Assembly: GCA_003313425.1 (NCBI GenBank)
Contig: NHZP01000023.1
Location: 744,001 to 808,000 of the forward strand
Reading direction: 5' to 3'
DNA: 64,000 nt
DNA from: Pseudopyrenochaeta lycopersici
Taxonomy: Eukaryota; Ascomycota; Dothideomycetes; Pleosporales; Pseudopyrenochaetaceae
Shown piece after piece: positions 22,503 to 32,786 of this stretch; position 1 is the stretch's first letter; each line of letters begins with the position of its first letter. The notes beneath the pieces were generated by a model. That model was not told the DNA's origin. It saw only the letters and a program-made list of their open reading frames with translations, and did not search any database. Both the position numbers and the translations under genes were made by a program.

Positions 22503-25364
22503 TCAATCATCAAGATCAATGATAGCGGCATCATTTGGTACCTGAGATTGTCGCTTGGCTGGCTTTGCAGGTTTATCAAGTGTTTCACTATCAGACGCAC
22601 TACCGGAATCGGGCATCTCCTCTTTGGGCGCCCACGAGCCATCTTGCTGGACAATAATAGCTCGTGTTTGCAGCAGACCTTGCGCCTCGAGCGTTTTACG
22701 CACATCTTCGAGAAATCCATCGACGATGAGCATGTGCGGACGGGCGTCAGCATTGCAAATAGGACATCGCCATCGGTCGGGCACAGATACGTCACCCTTT
22801 CGTTGTCGTGTTTGGAGGAAAGTGTCGAGATCGAAGCAGTCGTTGTGCAGACACGCTCTGCTACGAACCGGAATATCACACATCCTCGAGGCGCTGAACG
22901 GATCAAAGAGTTTGATGGCAAGGCTGCTTTCAACGATAGCAATCTCATCATCCACGATGCCGCCTGAAAGCTTGCTCCTAATGTCTTGCAATACCTGCGC
23001 TGCTGAGATGCGGTTTTGGACCAGGCACTGTTGCTTGATAGAATCGTGAGTTTGGATGGCAAGGACCTCAATGGCGACAAGATAATTGAGATAAAATGTT
23101 TCGTTTGGTCCTGCCAAGATCGCAACCTCCAGCACATTCTCACCCTCTCTCATTAGCCCCGTTAAGTCGATTGGTAGATCCTTGCCGTTGTGAATCTTCT
23201 TTCGTGGTTCTAGAGAAGTCCCGTTGAACGAGAAGGATGAATACGGAACCCATGCAGTGTCGGCAACGACCCAAGCGTTCTCTCTCAGCATATTAGTGGC
23301 CGGCCATTTGACGCAACGCAAGCGGAATGTCTTGCTCTCGGTATTGACAATTCTAGTATCAGGCGGACCAGGTGCGCTAGGAACAAGCTTAGGCAGTGAC
23401 TGTATCTCGTCTGGCGTCAAGATGAAAGTCAATTTCTCAACACCCATCCCTGCATTAGTCAGCCGGGTAGGGGTTCCGACGCATTTTATTACGAAGTGAT
23501 AGAGTGGCGACGATACAGATTGGGCTCGTAGAACGGGACTTTGGAGATGTGCTTGATGCAGACTGGATCGTGCAGGTTGGGGTTCTCGCCGCTGCGATGG
23601 TGTCCGCCACGCTGGTGGAAGGAAGAATACCCCAGGCTGTGGTAGCTGTCCGGGGCCCATGCTTTGCTGGCTGATCAATTGGGGTGGCAGAACATGAGGC
23701 ATGGGAGCTGGCTGATTGTGGCGACGTTTCTGTCCCCGCTGCTGCGTCAAGTGGGGATCCACTGGCTGGACAGAGCGTGGTGTCATCCCAATGGGTAATG
23801 CTGCAAGCATGGGACTGGTTTGTGCCGCGGGGTGATGTGGTTGCTGTTGCAAAGTTGGCGTGGACTGGTTGGCTATTGAGGCGCCTTGGCTTCGGAGCGC
23901 ATTTTCAAACCATGCGACCAGTTGTCCGAGTCGAGTGCCCCACTCTCTCCACTCCCGGTCTTTCTCTTGCTGGCTGTGTTGAGGATTCGGGGTCTGTGTG
24001 TTTGCTGTGAGTGCATGGCGATGGTAGTAGTAAGCCTGGTTCTGGTCGAATACACCAAGGGCTTCGGCCTCAAACTGCGCCCACAGTGGGATCTGTGGCA
24101 GCCTTCGCCAGATGGACCGCAGAACTGTAACGAACAGAAAGCGCTGGAAGGTTGTGGAAGCAATCCTGAGCATATCAACAAGTTCTGAGACAAGCGGCGG
24201 ATATCGCCGTGTCTGACAAGAATATGTCAAGTGGTCGTAATGCAGTGGCTGGGTTATGAAGGATAAGAGGAGCTGCGCTTGCCGCTCGAACTGAGATGGC
24301 CATATGGCTGCGATGGAAACCATGGGATAAGGAAAGTTGGCAAGGAAGTCAAGAACAGGCATTGACAGGACCTCATTCGAACCGAGTACTTGTCGTAATA
24401 TGCCGAGCGTCTTATCCGAATTTGGCCGTGGCTGGAGACGTGCTGGAACTGCTTTGGGATCGGTAGTGAGCATACAATAGTACTGGTGCATGGTGAGATA
24501 AGGCCAGTCCTGCCTCTCAATTGCAAACCTCAGCAGCCCCAGTCGCGTTCCATCGCGAGGGTGACTTGGGGGGACACAGTAGGAAGCCATGAATCGGCCG
24601 AGGATGTTGGTACAGTCCTGTGGGGTATACCAGTCCCTGGGCGACAGGGTGGGTGGTTGGGCATGAAAATGGTGTGCCTCTGTAGGGACAGCAGCAGGAC
24701 GCTGAGCGTCTCGGGCGTGCGGCAATTGCGGTGATGGCATTTGACCGACGTGCGGGCTGTGGTTTATTGTTTGTGCCATCAATGGACTCCCATTCTGCAA
24801 GTGTGGTGCCGGAGACTGGCGAGGGGGTTGAGGAATTCCAGGACGGTGCAGTGGCGGCCGAGGAACTCCAGGACGATGCAGTGGCGGCTGGAGTGTTGTG
24901 CCTGCCATGTTTGTCGGTCGGTCCTGGGCAGAAGCGTCAAGGCGTCTCCGCTTCTCGACATTTTGCGTTTGCGGCCCAGGCGCGCGGACAGCAGGCAGTG
25001 CATTCATCAACATGGTCTCTGGGAATGTGTTGACGGTGGTGGCCATGTTGTCGTCGCTTGGAGTGGGCGACGGAAGCACGGGATTGGCAGGTACGACATG
25101 GCTCGCACTGTCCTGTCGTGTGATGATGTTTGCTAGCTGGGGTGACGTCGAGTTTGAAGGAGGCAGCCTCTTGCTCTGGGGCCCGATTGGCGAGCGTGCG
25201 GATCCAAGTGCTTGCGGTTGCTTTGCACGGCCTCGTTGACGCCGTGTGGGAGTAGGCGGTGGTCGTATTGGGCCCTCAGCAGGCGGAATGTTGGTCGTCG
25301 CTGTCATCCAGCTCTTCTTCTTCCCGCCCAGATTGCCCAGGACAAGGTCAAGCGTTCGCTCCAT
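22503..25364 (-). CDS. SP-RING (MIZ) zinc-finger protein, PIAS/ZMIZ-like SUMO ligase
   Basis: Single-exon gene of 953 residues. The C-terminal third has an SP-RING: CDIPVRSRACLHNDCFDLDTFL, then WRCPICNADA, the C..C..H..C..C..C pattern that binds the SUMO E2 in Siz/PIAS proteins. Just before it lies a beta-rich region (TFRLRCVKWP, VPYSSFSFNG, PIDLTGLMREGENVLEVAIL) like that before the SP-RING in ZMIZ proteins. The protein ends in IIDLDD, a SUMO-interaction-motif-like tail after an acidic/Ser patch. The N-terminal half is Pro/Gln-rich and disordered, with a duplicated peptide (PPLHRPGVPRPPLHRPGIP, near residues 165-180). No SAP domain is seen, so it differs from Siz1/PIAS and resembles ZMIZ-type coregulators. 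Probably nuclear. Start: first ATG after an in-frame stop. Confidence 0.85.
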   Translation of the reverse strand: MERTLDLVLGNLGGKKKSWMTATTNIPPAEGPIRPPPTPTRRQRGRAKQPQALGSARSPIGPQSKRLPPSNSTSPQLANIITRQDSASHVVPANPVLPSPTPSDDNMATTVNTFPETMLMNALPAVRAPGPQTQNVEKRRRLDASAQDRPTNMAGTTLQPPLHRPGVPRPPLHRPGIPQPPRQSPAPHLQNGSPLMAQTINHSPHVGQMPSPQLPHARDAQRPAAVPTEAHHFHAQPPTLSPRDWYTPQDCTNILGRFMASYCVPPSHPRDGTRLGLLRFAIERQDWPYLTMHQYYCMLTTDPKAVPARLQPRPNSDKTLGILRQVLGSNEVLSMPVLDFLANFPYPMVSIAAIWPSQFERQAQLLLSFITQPLHYDHLTYSCQTRRYPPLVSELVDMLRIASTTFQRFLFVTVLRSIWRRLPQIPLWAQFEAEALGVFDQNQAYYYHRHALTANTQTPNPQHSQQEKDREWREWGTRLGQLVAWFENALRSQGASIANQSTPTLQQQPHHPAAQTSPMLAALPIGMTPRSVQPVDPHLTQQRGQKRRHNQPAPMPHVLPPQLISQQSMGPGQLPQPGVFFLPPAWRTPSQRREPQPARSSLHQAHLQSPVLRAQSVSSPLYHFVIKCVGTPTRLTNAGMGVEKLTFILTPDEIQSLPKLVPSAPGPPDTRIVNTESKTFRLRCVKWPATNMLRENAWVVADTAWVPYSSFSFNGTSLEPRKKIHNGKDLPIDLTGLMREGENVLEVAILAGPNETFYLNYLVAIEVLAIQTHDSIKQQCLVQNRISAAQVLQDIRSKLSGGIVDDEIAIVESSLAIKLFDPFSASRMCDIPVRSRACLHNDCFDLDTFLQTRQRKGDVSVPDRWRCPICNADARPHMLIVDGFLEDVRKTLEAQGLLQTRAIIVQQDGSWAPKEEMPDSGSASDSETLDKPAKPAKRQSQVPNDAAIIDLDD

Positions 25365-26298
25365 GCGTCTTTTGTGCCAGCGGCGGGCCCTCGGCTACCG
25401 TGAAGCCCGCCGTCAAGCCGATCGAGGAGGCTATCGACAAGGTGTGTTCTGCACGGTCAGTCGGCTATAATGCCTTGGAGCAGTGTACCGAATGGCGGTG
25501 GATGCGGGGCGCTCATGGCGGGCGGCGGCGTCAAGAAGCAGGCAGAGCAGAAGCGTACGACGCACGGGATGTCGGCGGCAGCTTCGTCTCAACTACTGCT
25601 GTGCACGCTGGGCTGGCCCCCCAAATAACAGCGCGCGCAGTGAAGGAGCATGTAAAGGTGCGAGTCGCGACGACATGTCGCGGGCTTGCGCTAGCGGGGC
25701 AGGGCCAAAAGCTTGTGAGCACTCGTCCGATGGCATGGCTGGAGGCGCTGCCGATGCCCGCGTGGCTCTTTGTTGGGAAATAAAAAAAACCGAGTCGACT
25801 CAACCCTTCATGGTGGGCACGCAGAGGTGATGGCATGTCGAGGCAAATGGTAGGCCTGTCAATAGTCCCCACGTAATTTATTCTCGCCAGGCGCTGTCGT
25901 CTCGCTCCTGGACCCACGAATGCATACATAATCAAGCTAGCCTCGTTGTATTCAAGATCCTGTTCTCGCACCACCTAATAATAGGAGCCACGACAACGGC
26001 AGCCGCACCACGAGACGCTACGAGCATTAAACGTTCCGCCTGACTTGACCGCTCTCTCGCCGGCGCACTGCCAACCAGCCGTGGCAGCGGGAGTATCCCT
26101 AAAAGTTCGACGGTCCGAGTTAGGACATAAGTCCTTTTGCGCCCGCCACGCCCGATCGATAGCGCGAACCTCGACAAGACATGACGAGATGAAGCAGCAA
26201 AACTGACCGCGGTGACTGTCGCCTTTGCATGCCACGACCGCCCTCTCTGCTGTTGGACTCAGATCCGCGCTCCCACCTGCCACTGCGCCATTGCCAGC
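25365..26298. promoter_or_regulatory. Divergent promoter region, SP-RING / BOI genes
   Basis: GC-rich 934-bp spacer between divergent start codons. A short A run (25782-25789) is the only marked feature. Overlapping small frames on both strands are judged non-coding. Confidence 0.4.
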
Positions 26299-29200
26299 AT
26301 GGCCCAACGCTCCTATACCGAGGGCTGCCGGCCCGGCGACACCCTCGTCGTCGTCCGTACGTGTGCCCATCCAGCCCAGCGCGCCCACGGCCTGGCCTGG
26401 CGACGTGAACCTCCCGCTGACATGCTGCTGCAGACGAGTTCCTGGCCCGGAGTCCTGACGAGCTGAGTCTGAGTCGCGGGGACCGCATTGAGCTCATTGA
26501 GCGCGACGACGACTTTGGCGACGGCTGGTTTCTGGGCAAAAACACCGAGACCGGGGAAAATGGCTTGTTTCCTGAGGGTATGTCCCGTCGCATCAAGGCA
26601 GACACTGGTGCCCCCGCCCGCCTCATCGCCATCACCCGGGCGGTGGGACTGGCGGTGCCGTGAGCAATATATCTGACCCACCACTAGTCTACACCCGACC
26701 GGCCCCCAAACCCACCCCGATTCCCACGATGCTCTCACGCAACCCCTCCCAGGCCTCGACGCGGCTGGAACCCCCGCCAGCGGCACCCGGCACCGCCGTC
26801 TCTGAACCGCAAACGCCCCAGCCACAGCCGGCCGCAAACACCCTTGCGCCGCTGAAATCCACCCCGACAGAGCCCTTGAACATCCTGACGCCCGCAACAG
26901 CCACAGACGTCGCCCGCCGGGCGTCGCTGCAGACGGGCCCACGCAGCATCAGCATGACGCTGAGCGGCGAGTCGCCGCAGGAGGACGAGACGATTGGGAG
27001 CCCCGTCATGCACGAGACGCTGAGCGTCATAGACGAGCACATCACCGACATGAGCACCCCGCGCCACAGCATTGCAGCCAAGGATTTGCGCGCAAACGAC
27101 TCCGGGAGCGAGTACAGCAGCCACCACCGCCTCTCGTACATCACAGGCCAGGAGACGGAGGAAGAGGAGCAGAATTGGCACACCGAAGAGGAGGTCAAGA
27201 CATGGTCGCCCGCGCGCGTCGCCGAGTACCTCGAGGATGTTGGCGTCGAGAAGAAGCACTGCGAGGTTTTCCGCGAGCAGGACATTGACGGCGAGGCCCT
27301 CCTCGGCGTGGACCGCAACTTCATCTTCATGCAGGAATTCGACCTGGGACCCATGGGGCCGCGCCTGCGCACCTGGATGAAGATCAACGCCCTGCAGTCC
27401 GAGGTCAAGAACGCAAAGGAAGCCGCGAGGAACGTCCAAGCCCTTCCTCCGCTGGACCCCCAGGACGACTTCCCAGCAGACACGGGAAGGACCAGGGCTG
27501 CGTCTACTGGCGCCGTCCTTCCCCGCATACCCACCCTGAGAGAGAGCATGGCATCTCGAGGCTCACCCGGCCGCCAGCAAATCCCACGTGCCGCCTCCTC
27601 GGCTGGCCGAACCACCCTGTCCTCCTTCGAGGCCACCTCCCCGCTCATACAGCACACGCCCGCTTCCCCTCCTCTTGGCTCGCCCGGACGCCCTTCTGCT
27701 GCATCTGTCCGCAGCATGAATCACAATCGACGACACTCGTCCATCGACTACAACCAAGGACCAACCACGCCAACCGGCCCTGGATCCATGAAGCCTCCTC
27801 CTGCCCCTGTGCCCGCTGCGCACAAGAAGACACCCTCCTTTGACCGCAACTGGACCATGGGCGCCACCCCCAAATCACCGCAGGAACTGAAACGGCCCTC
27901 TTCTTCCCACCACACACACGCCTCGAGCACAAACGGAACCACATTCGACACCAGGGAAGGTGGTCTGAGTAGTACAGCCGACCTCGATCGGGGCTACTTT
28001 TCTGGCGGCGAAGTCGACAACCGCAGGAATAGGAATGTCCTGCGCAAAAAAGAAAGCCCCGCCCATTCTCGCAATGCCAGTTATAGCACAGAGGCTGGAC
28101 GGCGCACCTCGTACAGTCGACGCCACAGCAGAATTGGCAGCGCGGATTCGGTTGTTGGCTCCGCCGCGCCCATATCTGCGGCTGCCAAACAATACTATGG
28201 TTCCAGCATCAAGAGCGACCGCACCTCAAGCACATTCGACTTTGTGCGACCTCTACAGCCCACCGCCGACATGAATCCCACCGTCACCAAGCTCAGCTAC
28301 GACTCACACAGCATCGATGCCATTGCCAATTCACCAGCCATCCCGGGGAGTGAGACATCAAGCACAGGCCGTGCGTCACCTTCACCAGCCGCTCCAACAC
28401 ACTCGCGCTCCTTTTTCAGCAAAAAGTCGCAACCCCGAGGTCTCCGAGCAATATCAGATGCCATCACAGGCGGAGAAAAGGCAAATGTCAGCGCTGCAGA
28501 ATTGACCGTATCACCGAGCAAAGATTCCCCAATGCACTCTCCAACACGCACCGGTTCCAGCACGCCTTCTGGCACATCGATATCCAAGAGCTTCGACCTC
28601 GACAAGCCGGACGCGATGAAGCGACTTACCGATACTTCTACTGCGACCAAAGAGACGGGGCGGAAGAAGAGCAAGAAACACGGAACGAGCGCATATCTCA
28701 AAGGCCGCCAGCAGATCACTCCCCAAGAGGCCATGGCCAACTGCGACTACAGCGGCTGGATGAAGAAGAAGTCCTCGAGTCTCATGACCACTTGGAAAAC
28801 CCGCTTATTTGTACTGCGCGGCCGCCGTCTTGCCTACTACTATACAGAAAACGATACCGAGGAGAAAGGACTCATCGATATCTCATCCCATCGCGTGCTG
28901 CCAGCCAACAATGAAAGGATGACTGGACTCCACGCAACCATCACTCGGGCAACATCGTCACCTACATCACCTCAAAATGCCACGATCCAAACCGCTGCAT
29001 CATCGGACAGTGCCAATGTTACGCCCGGTCTGGAGGAAGACATGTCAGGCATGTTTATCTTCAAACTCGTTCCGCCTCGTGCTGGGTTACAAAAAGGCGT
29101 ACAATTTACGAAGCCCATTGTTCATTACTTTGCCGTTGACAGTCTGGCGGTCGGAAGACTATGGATGGCTGCGCTGATGAAAGCCACCATCGACCGCGAT

Positions 29201-29515
29201 GAAGCGCTCCCCTTCACCACTACATACCAGCAGAAGACCATTTCGCTCGAGAAAGCTCGTGCAATGCGTCAACGCCCACCAAACCTTATGGATGATGACG
29301 ACACCGAAACCGGGTCCGGCGATAACGAGAAGAAGAGTGAGTACTCAAAGGAGAGCATCCAAGACAGCGTCATCCATGAGGAGGATGAGAAGGGCCTTGG
29401 AATCTCGGAACTCAATGACGCGAAAGCGCTACTCGCCTATGCTGAAAATAGCGACTCGAATACCTCGAACACGGAGCACAAGCATGACAGTACGGCGACC
29501 GCCATTGCCACTTGA
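26299..29515 (+). CDS. BOI2: Boi1/Boi2/Pob1-type polarity scaffold (SH3-SAM-PH)
   Basis: Scaffold at sites of polarised growth that links Cdc42/exocyst functions to the plasma membrane (family knowledge). Exons are 26299-26356, 26434-26577 and 26688-29515, giving 1009 residues. The N-terminal SH3 (residues about 13-68) appears only after splicing: HEFLARSPDELSLSRGDRI, ELIERDDDFGDGWFLGKN, GLFPEVYT. A SAM domain lies near 229-297 (VKTWSPARVAEYLEDVGVEK, DIDGEALLGVDRNFIFM). A C-terminal PH domain spans about 752-893 (SGWMKKKSSSLMTTWKTRLF, VLRGRRLAYYYTENDTEEKG, ending VGRLWMAALMKATID) and carries a Ser/Thr-rich insert. Long disordered Ser/Pro linkers join the domains, including PAAHKKTPSFDRNWTMG. 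Domain order and length match Boi/Pob1. An ORF-only call would miss the whole SH3. Highly confident in the family; the symbol is by analogy. Confidence 0.92.
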
Positions 29516-30048
29516 AAATCCTCGACCAGTCTGCCATCTATCAACACATTCTCTTCGAACAACAAACCCATCTTTTTCTTCCAATATACCATACGCCTTT
29601 TAATTCATTCATTGGCCGACGACGGGACAGCACAGGGGTAGGCAGGGGGGCTTTATGTGCAGCAATGTCTGTGATTTGGATACGACACCATACCCATCAA
29701 CTCTCATTTCCTTAAATCTCTAGCATACTGATGATGATCTTTACGACGGGAGATCTAGAAAAGCCATGTCTCTTACTATGGCCTTTTTCAATGTAATTTT
29801 GGGGCGACTAGCGCGATGGAGAAGTGTAATTGTACGGATAATCTCGACTGACTTTCATGTCCAAAGTGCACTTGTGTTGCATTCCTTGCGTCTTACGTGC
29901 AATATGGGAATGAAGACGCGAGCGCGTACTACCCGTACCCACCCCTTGCTTTCACCGGGGGCTCCCTTTTGCAAAGGCAAGTACGACCTCCACTTCGAAC
30001 CAGGTGTCGAGGTAGCACTGGACTCTCTTCGTTAGTCCCCCTCTGTTC
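29516..30048. other. Intergenic
   Basis: Spacer of about 530 bp between two tandem plus-strand genes, holding the BOI 3' UTR and the next promoter. Nothing else is recognised. Confidence 0.35.
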
Positions 30049-30933
30049 ATGCTCCACTTCCGCATCTCCTCCACATCCCCCATCCTCATCGACGAGGTCC
30101 TCATTGCAGCTCTCGCCATGTCTTCATCCTCATCTTCATCCACATCCTCCAGCAGAGAGAAATACATACCCGCAACCGCCACGTCGCCACTCCAACGTGT
30201 AAAATCGCCATTTACACGCAGCATCCTGTCCATTACACCCACAACGCCAAGGTCCCGCCGCAGAAGAACCATTGCCCGCGCGGGACTCCTGCTCATCATA
30301 TCCGTTGTTATCGTCTCTGCAATTAATGAGTGGCTCTGCCAGACGCGCGGCTGTCTACGCCGCACAGGACGGTACTACGGATACAGCAGCGGCACCTATG
30401 TCGGCGGCGGTTCTGTAATCGGCAAGCCCAGCAGCGCACTGGGCGATGCACAATACGCAGAAGCAAACCTAAGCCACATGAGCCCCGAGGAACGCGAAAT
30501 GCTGCAGCGCATGCTGGAGACCAGCAATGCGGCTGCGGGTCGCCAGGACGGGGACTGGGATCTCCAGATGCTCGACGCAGCGGCGCAGGGCGCAGACGGG
30601 AGGGGCTCCAAGTGGTTCGAGGAGAAGCAGGAGCGCGAGAACGACGCCCGGGTGGAGGGGGACACAGCCGCGGATCTGTTTCTGAGCGATGCTGCCCGCG
30701 ACGGTCCTGGGAATCGGAATCCCGATCATGACCCGGAGACGAATTCCCCTGTCCGGGACGAGTCCGACTCCGAACACGCCCTCCCCGGCGACGATGCCGC
30801 GGTACAGGGCGAGCTGGAAGAGCCCGAGCATACACATGTTCAGACTACGGAAAAGGGGCTTGTCCCCGTGGGCATGAGCGAGCCTGAGATGGGCTCCGGG
30901 TTCGGCAGCATGGATGTTGCGTGGAAGTCATGA
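30049..30933 (+). CDS. Single-span membrane protein, hypothetical
   Basis: Single exon. The first ATG gives 294 residues; the second ATG at 30118 (MSSSSSSSTSSSREKYIP) gives 271 and is equally plausible. A basic stretch (RSRRRRTIARAG) precedes one hydrophobic helix (LLLIISVVIVSAINEWL), so the N-terminus is probably cytosolic or matrix-facing. After the helix come a Gly/Tyr-rich segment (RYYGYSSGTYVGGGSVIGK) and an acidic tail with MSPEEREMLQRMLETSN. The tail is Asp/Glu/Pro-rich and likely disordered. The family is not recognised; similar hypothetical proteins are common in ascomycetes. Function unknown. Confidence 0.65.
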   Translation: MLHFRISSTSPILIDEVLIAALAMSSSSSSSTSSSREKYIPATATSPLQRVKSPFTRSILSITPTTPRSRRRRTIARAGLLLIISVVIVSAINEWLCQTRGCLRRTGRYYGYSSGTYVGGGSVIGKPSSALGDAQYAEANLSHMSPEEREMLQRMLETSNAAAGRQDGDWDLQMLDAAAQGADGRGSKWFEEKQERENDARVEGDTAADLFLSDAARDGPGNRNPDHDPETNSPVRDESDSEHALPGDDAAVQGELEEPEHTHVQTTEKGLVPVGMSEPEMGSGFGSMDVAWKS

Positions 30934-31364
30934 ATGTACTCGTATTGTATTTTGTATTGTGTAACAGGTGCACTGGCGCATAGTAGCCCGTGGACATACA
31001 GGGCGAATTCTTAGCAAAGCGTGCTAGTGAACTGGGGGCTTGGTAGATCATCGAAGCCCGTTGATCTAATGCGCGGATGTGGCGTTTAGGATAAGAACGG
31101 TCTATTCCGACATCACTTTCGTTTCACAGCATCTTACTTCTTCTTGATCACATGTCTAGAGTGCTCTTCTGTAATGAACCTTGTTCTATTAAGTTGCTAT
31201 GTAATGGGGAAAAAATCTGAGCGAGTGTTGTTGGGGGTATCATTTCTTTTCAAGACAAGAAAGTTCAAAAACGCCGGTCCCATGCCTGATGCCAAAAAAA
31301 AGCTTGCTTAGGTGCCGAGGGTATGTGTTACCAACCCACATCAGCATGCTTATGATTGGTCTTG
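30934..31364. other. Intergenic, convergent gene ends
   Basis: Spacer of 431 bp between the 3' ends of two convergent genes. AT-rich with no gene. Confidence 0.4.
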
Positions 31365-32786
31365 TTATACTTTTCTTAATCTTCGCATCTTCAGCTCTGC
31401 CCTGCCCTCGTCTTGTGGTGCGAACCAGTCTCTGATGCCGCACCGATCCTCGAGACTTCTGAAGTGGTCGTCGACGCGGTCGAGCATCCAGCCGCTTCGG
31501 ATTCTCTCCTTGGGCATCGCGTATCCTAGTTTGAATGTTGTGGAGATCCCGCAGCTGCCTGAGTCGAATGAGAACTGGATACAGTCATCCTGGTCGTCGC
31601 ACAAGGCGCGGCAATGCTCGAATGATTTCCAAGCATTGCGCTCCAATTCGTTGGATGAGCTGCTGTGGTCGTGCGCGTTGTAGTCTTTCTCGTCGGACAT
31701 GTTATCCCATTCCAGGATTGAGGTGTCGATCTTGGGTCGGACCATCTCCATGAAGACGTCTCGGTGGCGTAGGGTGATCTCGTGCCGCTTATACCAGTCC
31801 TGCTCGAAATTCCACAGCTCCTCAATCTCAGTTGGTGACACGTGATGGTATGTGATGGTGGGGTAGCACCACAGGTCGCGGTCGATTTTCTGAATCGCTG
31901 GGTTGAGTGTGGCGGGTGAGTCACCTTGGAAATGCGGGAACGCTCGATGGAGTGGAACCTTGACGTCTTCCAGGACCTTTCCCAAGGCACAATCGCCAAC
32001 CCAATTCGTCTTGGTGAATTCTTCATATTCGTTGATACGAGTGGATCGCTGCTCGGAAACCTTGCGCATGGCGGGGTTTGAGAGGATAAAGCCTGCCCCG
32101 CCGTATCCAAATTCGACATCATTGATGTAGAGGTGCTTGCCAATGTAGTAAGGTTTGCTGTCGTCGAATTTGCCAAGGTACTCAAGGAGGTTGTTCCAGC
32201 CAAGGTACGTGTCAGCCTCAATGAAGACGAACCACTTAGCATCCGGCTTCGTCTCTATCGCCCGATCGATCATGGGGAGGAACTTCCACTTGTCCAGCCT
32301 CCATCCTTCCTTTTCTGTCTGTAGATAGTCACCCTTTGATGACCCAGACATGGCTGTGATAACTTGCTGGGCCTGCAGCCCTTTCCTTCCATGCTTTTGC
32401 AAATGATGGTATAGTTTAAAATCCTCATGTTCTTGCTTCGTTTTATCACTCACACCTTTGAGTACATCCTGGACTGGCTGGCCTTGGATTTCCTCATCAA
32501 AGTCGGAGAAGACGGTAAAGTGGGGCACGCATCTCAACGTTGTGCGAAAGTGCACAGGCACCTTCTGGAGCGACTCAGTAGCGCCTGTGCGCAGTACTAC
32601 TAGTAAGTCATCGGTGAGCTTTGACTGTGGACAGAAGGTGCTATCGGTATCCGGATCCGAGTATGTCGATGGCTTCGACTTTTGCTGTGAGAGCGAAGGC
32701 GTGCTAGCTTTGGTGAAGACGTTGATTACGGATACTGAAAAGATGGCGCAGAAGATGAGCCGGCAAAGGAGTGAACGGTAAGGCAT
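31365..32786 (-). CDS. GT31-like glycosyltransferase with C-terminal PAN-like module
   Basis: Single exon of 473 residues. The N-terminus is a type II signal anchor (residues about 7-25, LCRLIFCAIFSVSVINVF) pointing to the Golgi lumen. The catalytic part has the features of fungal GT31/Fringe-like enzymes: LVVLRTGATESLQKVPVHF, a KWKFLPMIDRAI segment, then AKWFVFIEADTYLGWNNLLE, where EAD stands in place of the classical DxD metal site. YYIGKHLYINDVEFGYGGAG and WVGDCALGKVL follow and fit acceptor/nucleotide loops. Beyond this, a Cys-rich PAN/Apple-like segment (CRALCDDQDDCIQFSFD) precedes the C-terminus; such modules bind glycans or proteins. Donor and acceptor cannot be told from sequence. The start is the first ATG. 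Confidence 0.85.
   Translation of the reverse strand: MPYRSLLCRLIFCAIFSVSVINVFTKASTPSLSQQKSKPSTYSDPDTDSTFCPQSKLTDDLLVVLRTGATESLQKVPVHFRTTLRCVPHFTVFSDFDEEIQGQPVQDVLKGVSDKTKQEHEDFKLYHHLQKHGRKGLQAQQVITAMSGSSKGDYLQTEKEGWRLDKWKFLPMIDRAIETKPDAKWFVFIEADTYLGWNNLLEYLGKFDDSKPYYIGKHLYINDVEFGYGGAGFILSNPAMRKVSEQRSTRINEYEEFTKTNWVGDCALGKVLEDVKVPLHRAFPHFQGDSPATLNPAIQKIDRDLWCYPTITYHHVSPTEIEELWNFEQDWYKRHEITLRHRDVFMEMVRPKIDTSILEWDNMSDEKDYNAHDHSSSSNELERNAWKSFEHCRALCDDQDDCIQFSFDSGSCGISTTFKLGYAMPKERIRSGWMLDRVDDHFRSLEDRCGIRDWFAPQDEGRAELKMRRLRKV

Noticed and set aside
26689..27717. 342-codon minus-strand frame
   Set aside because: Antisense of the BOI gene; no features of its own.
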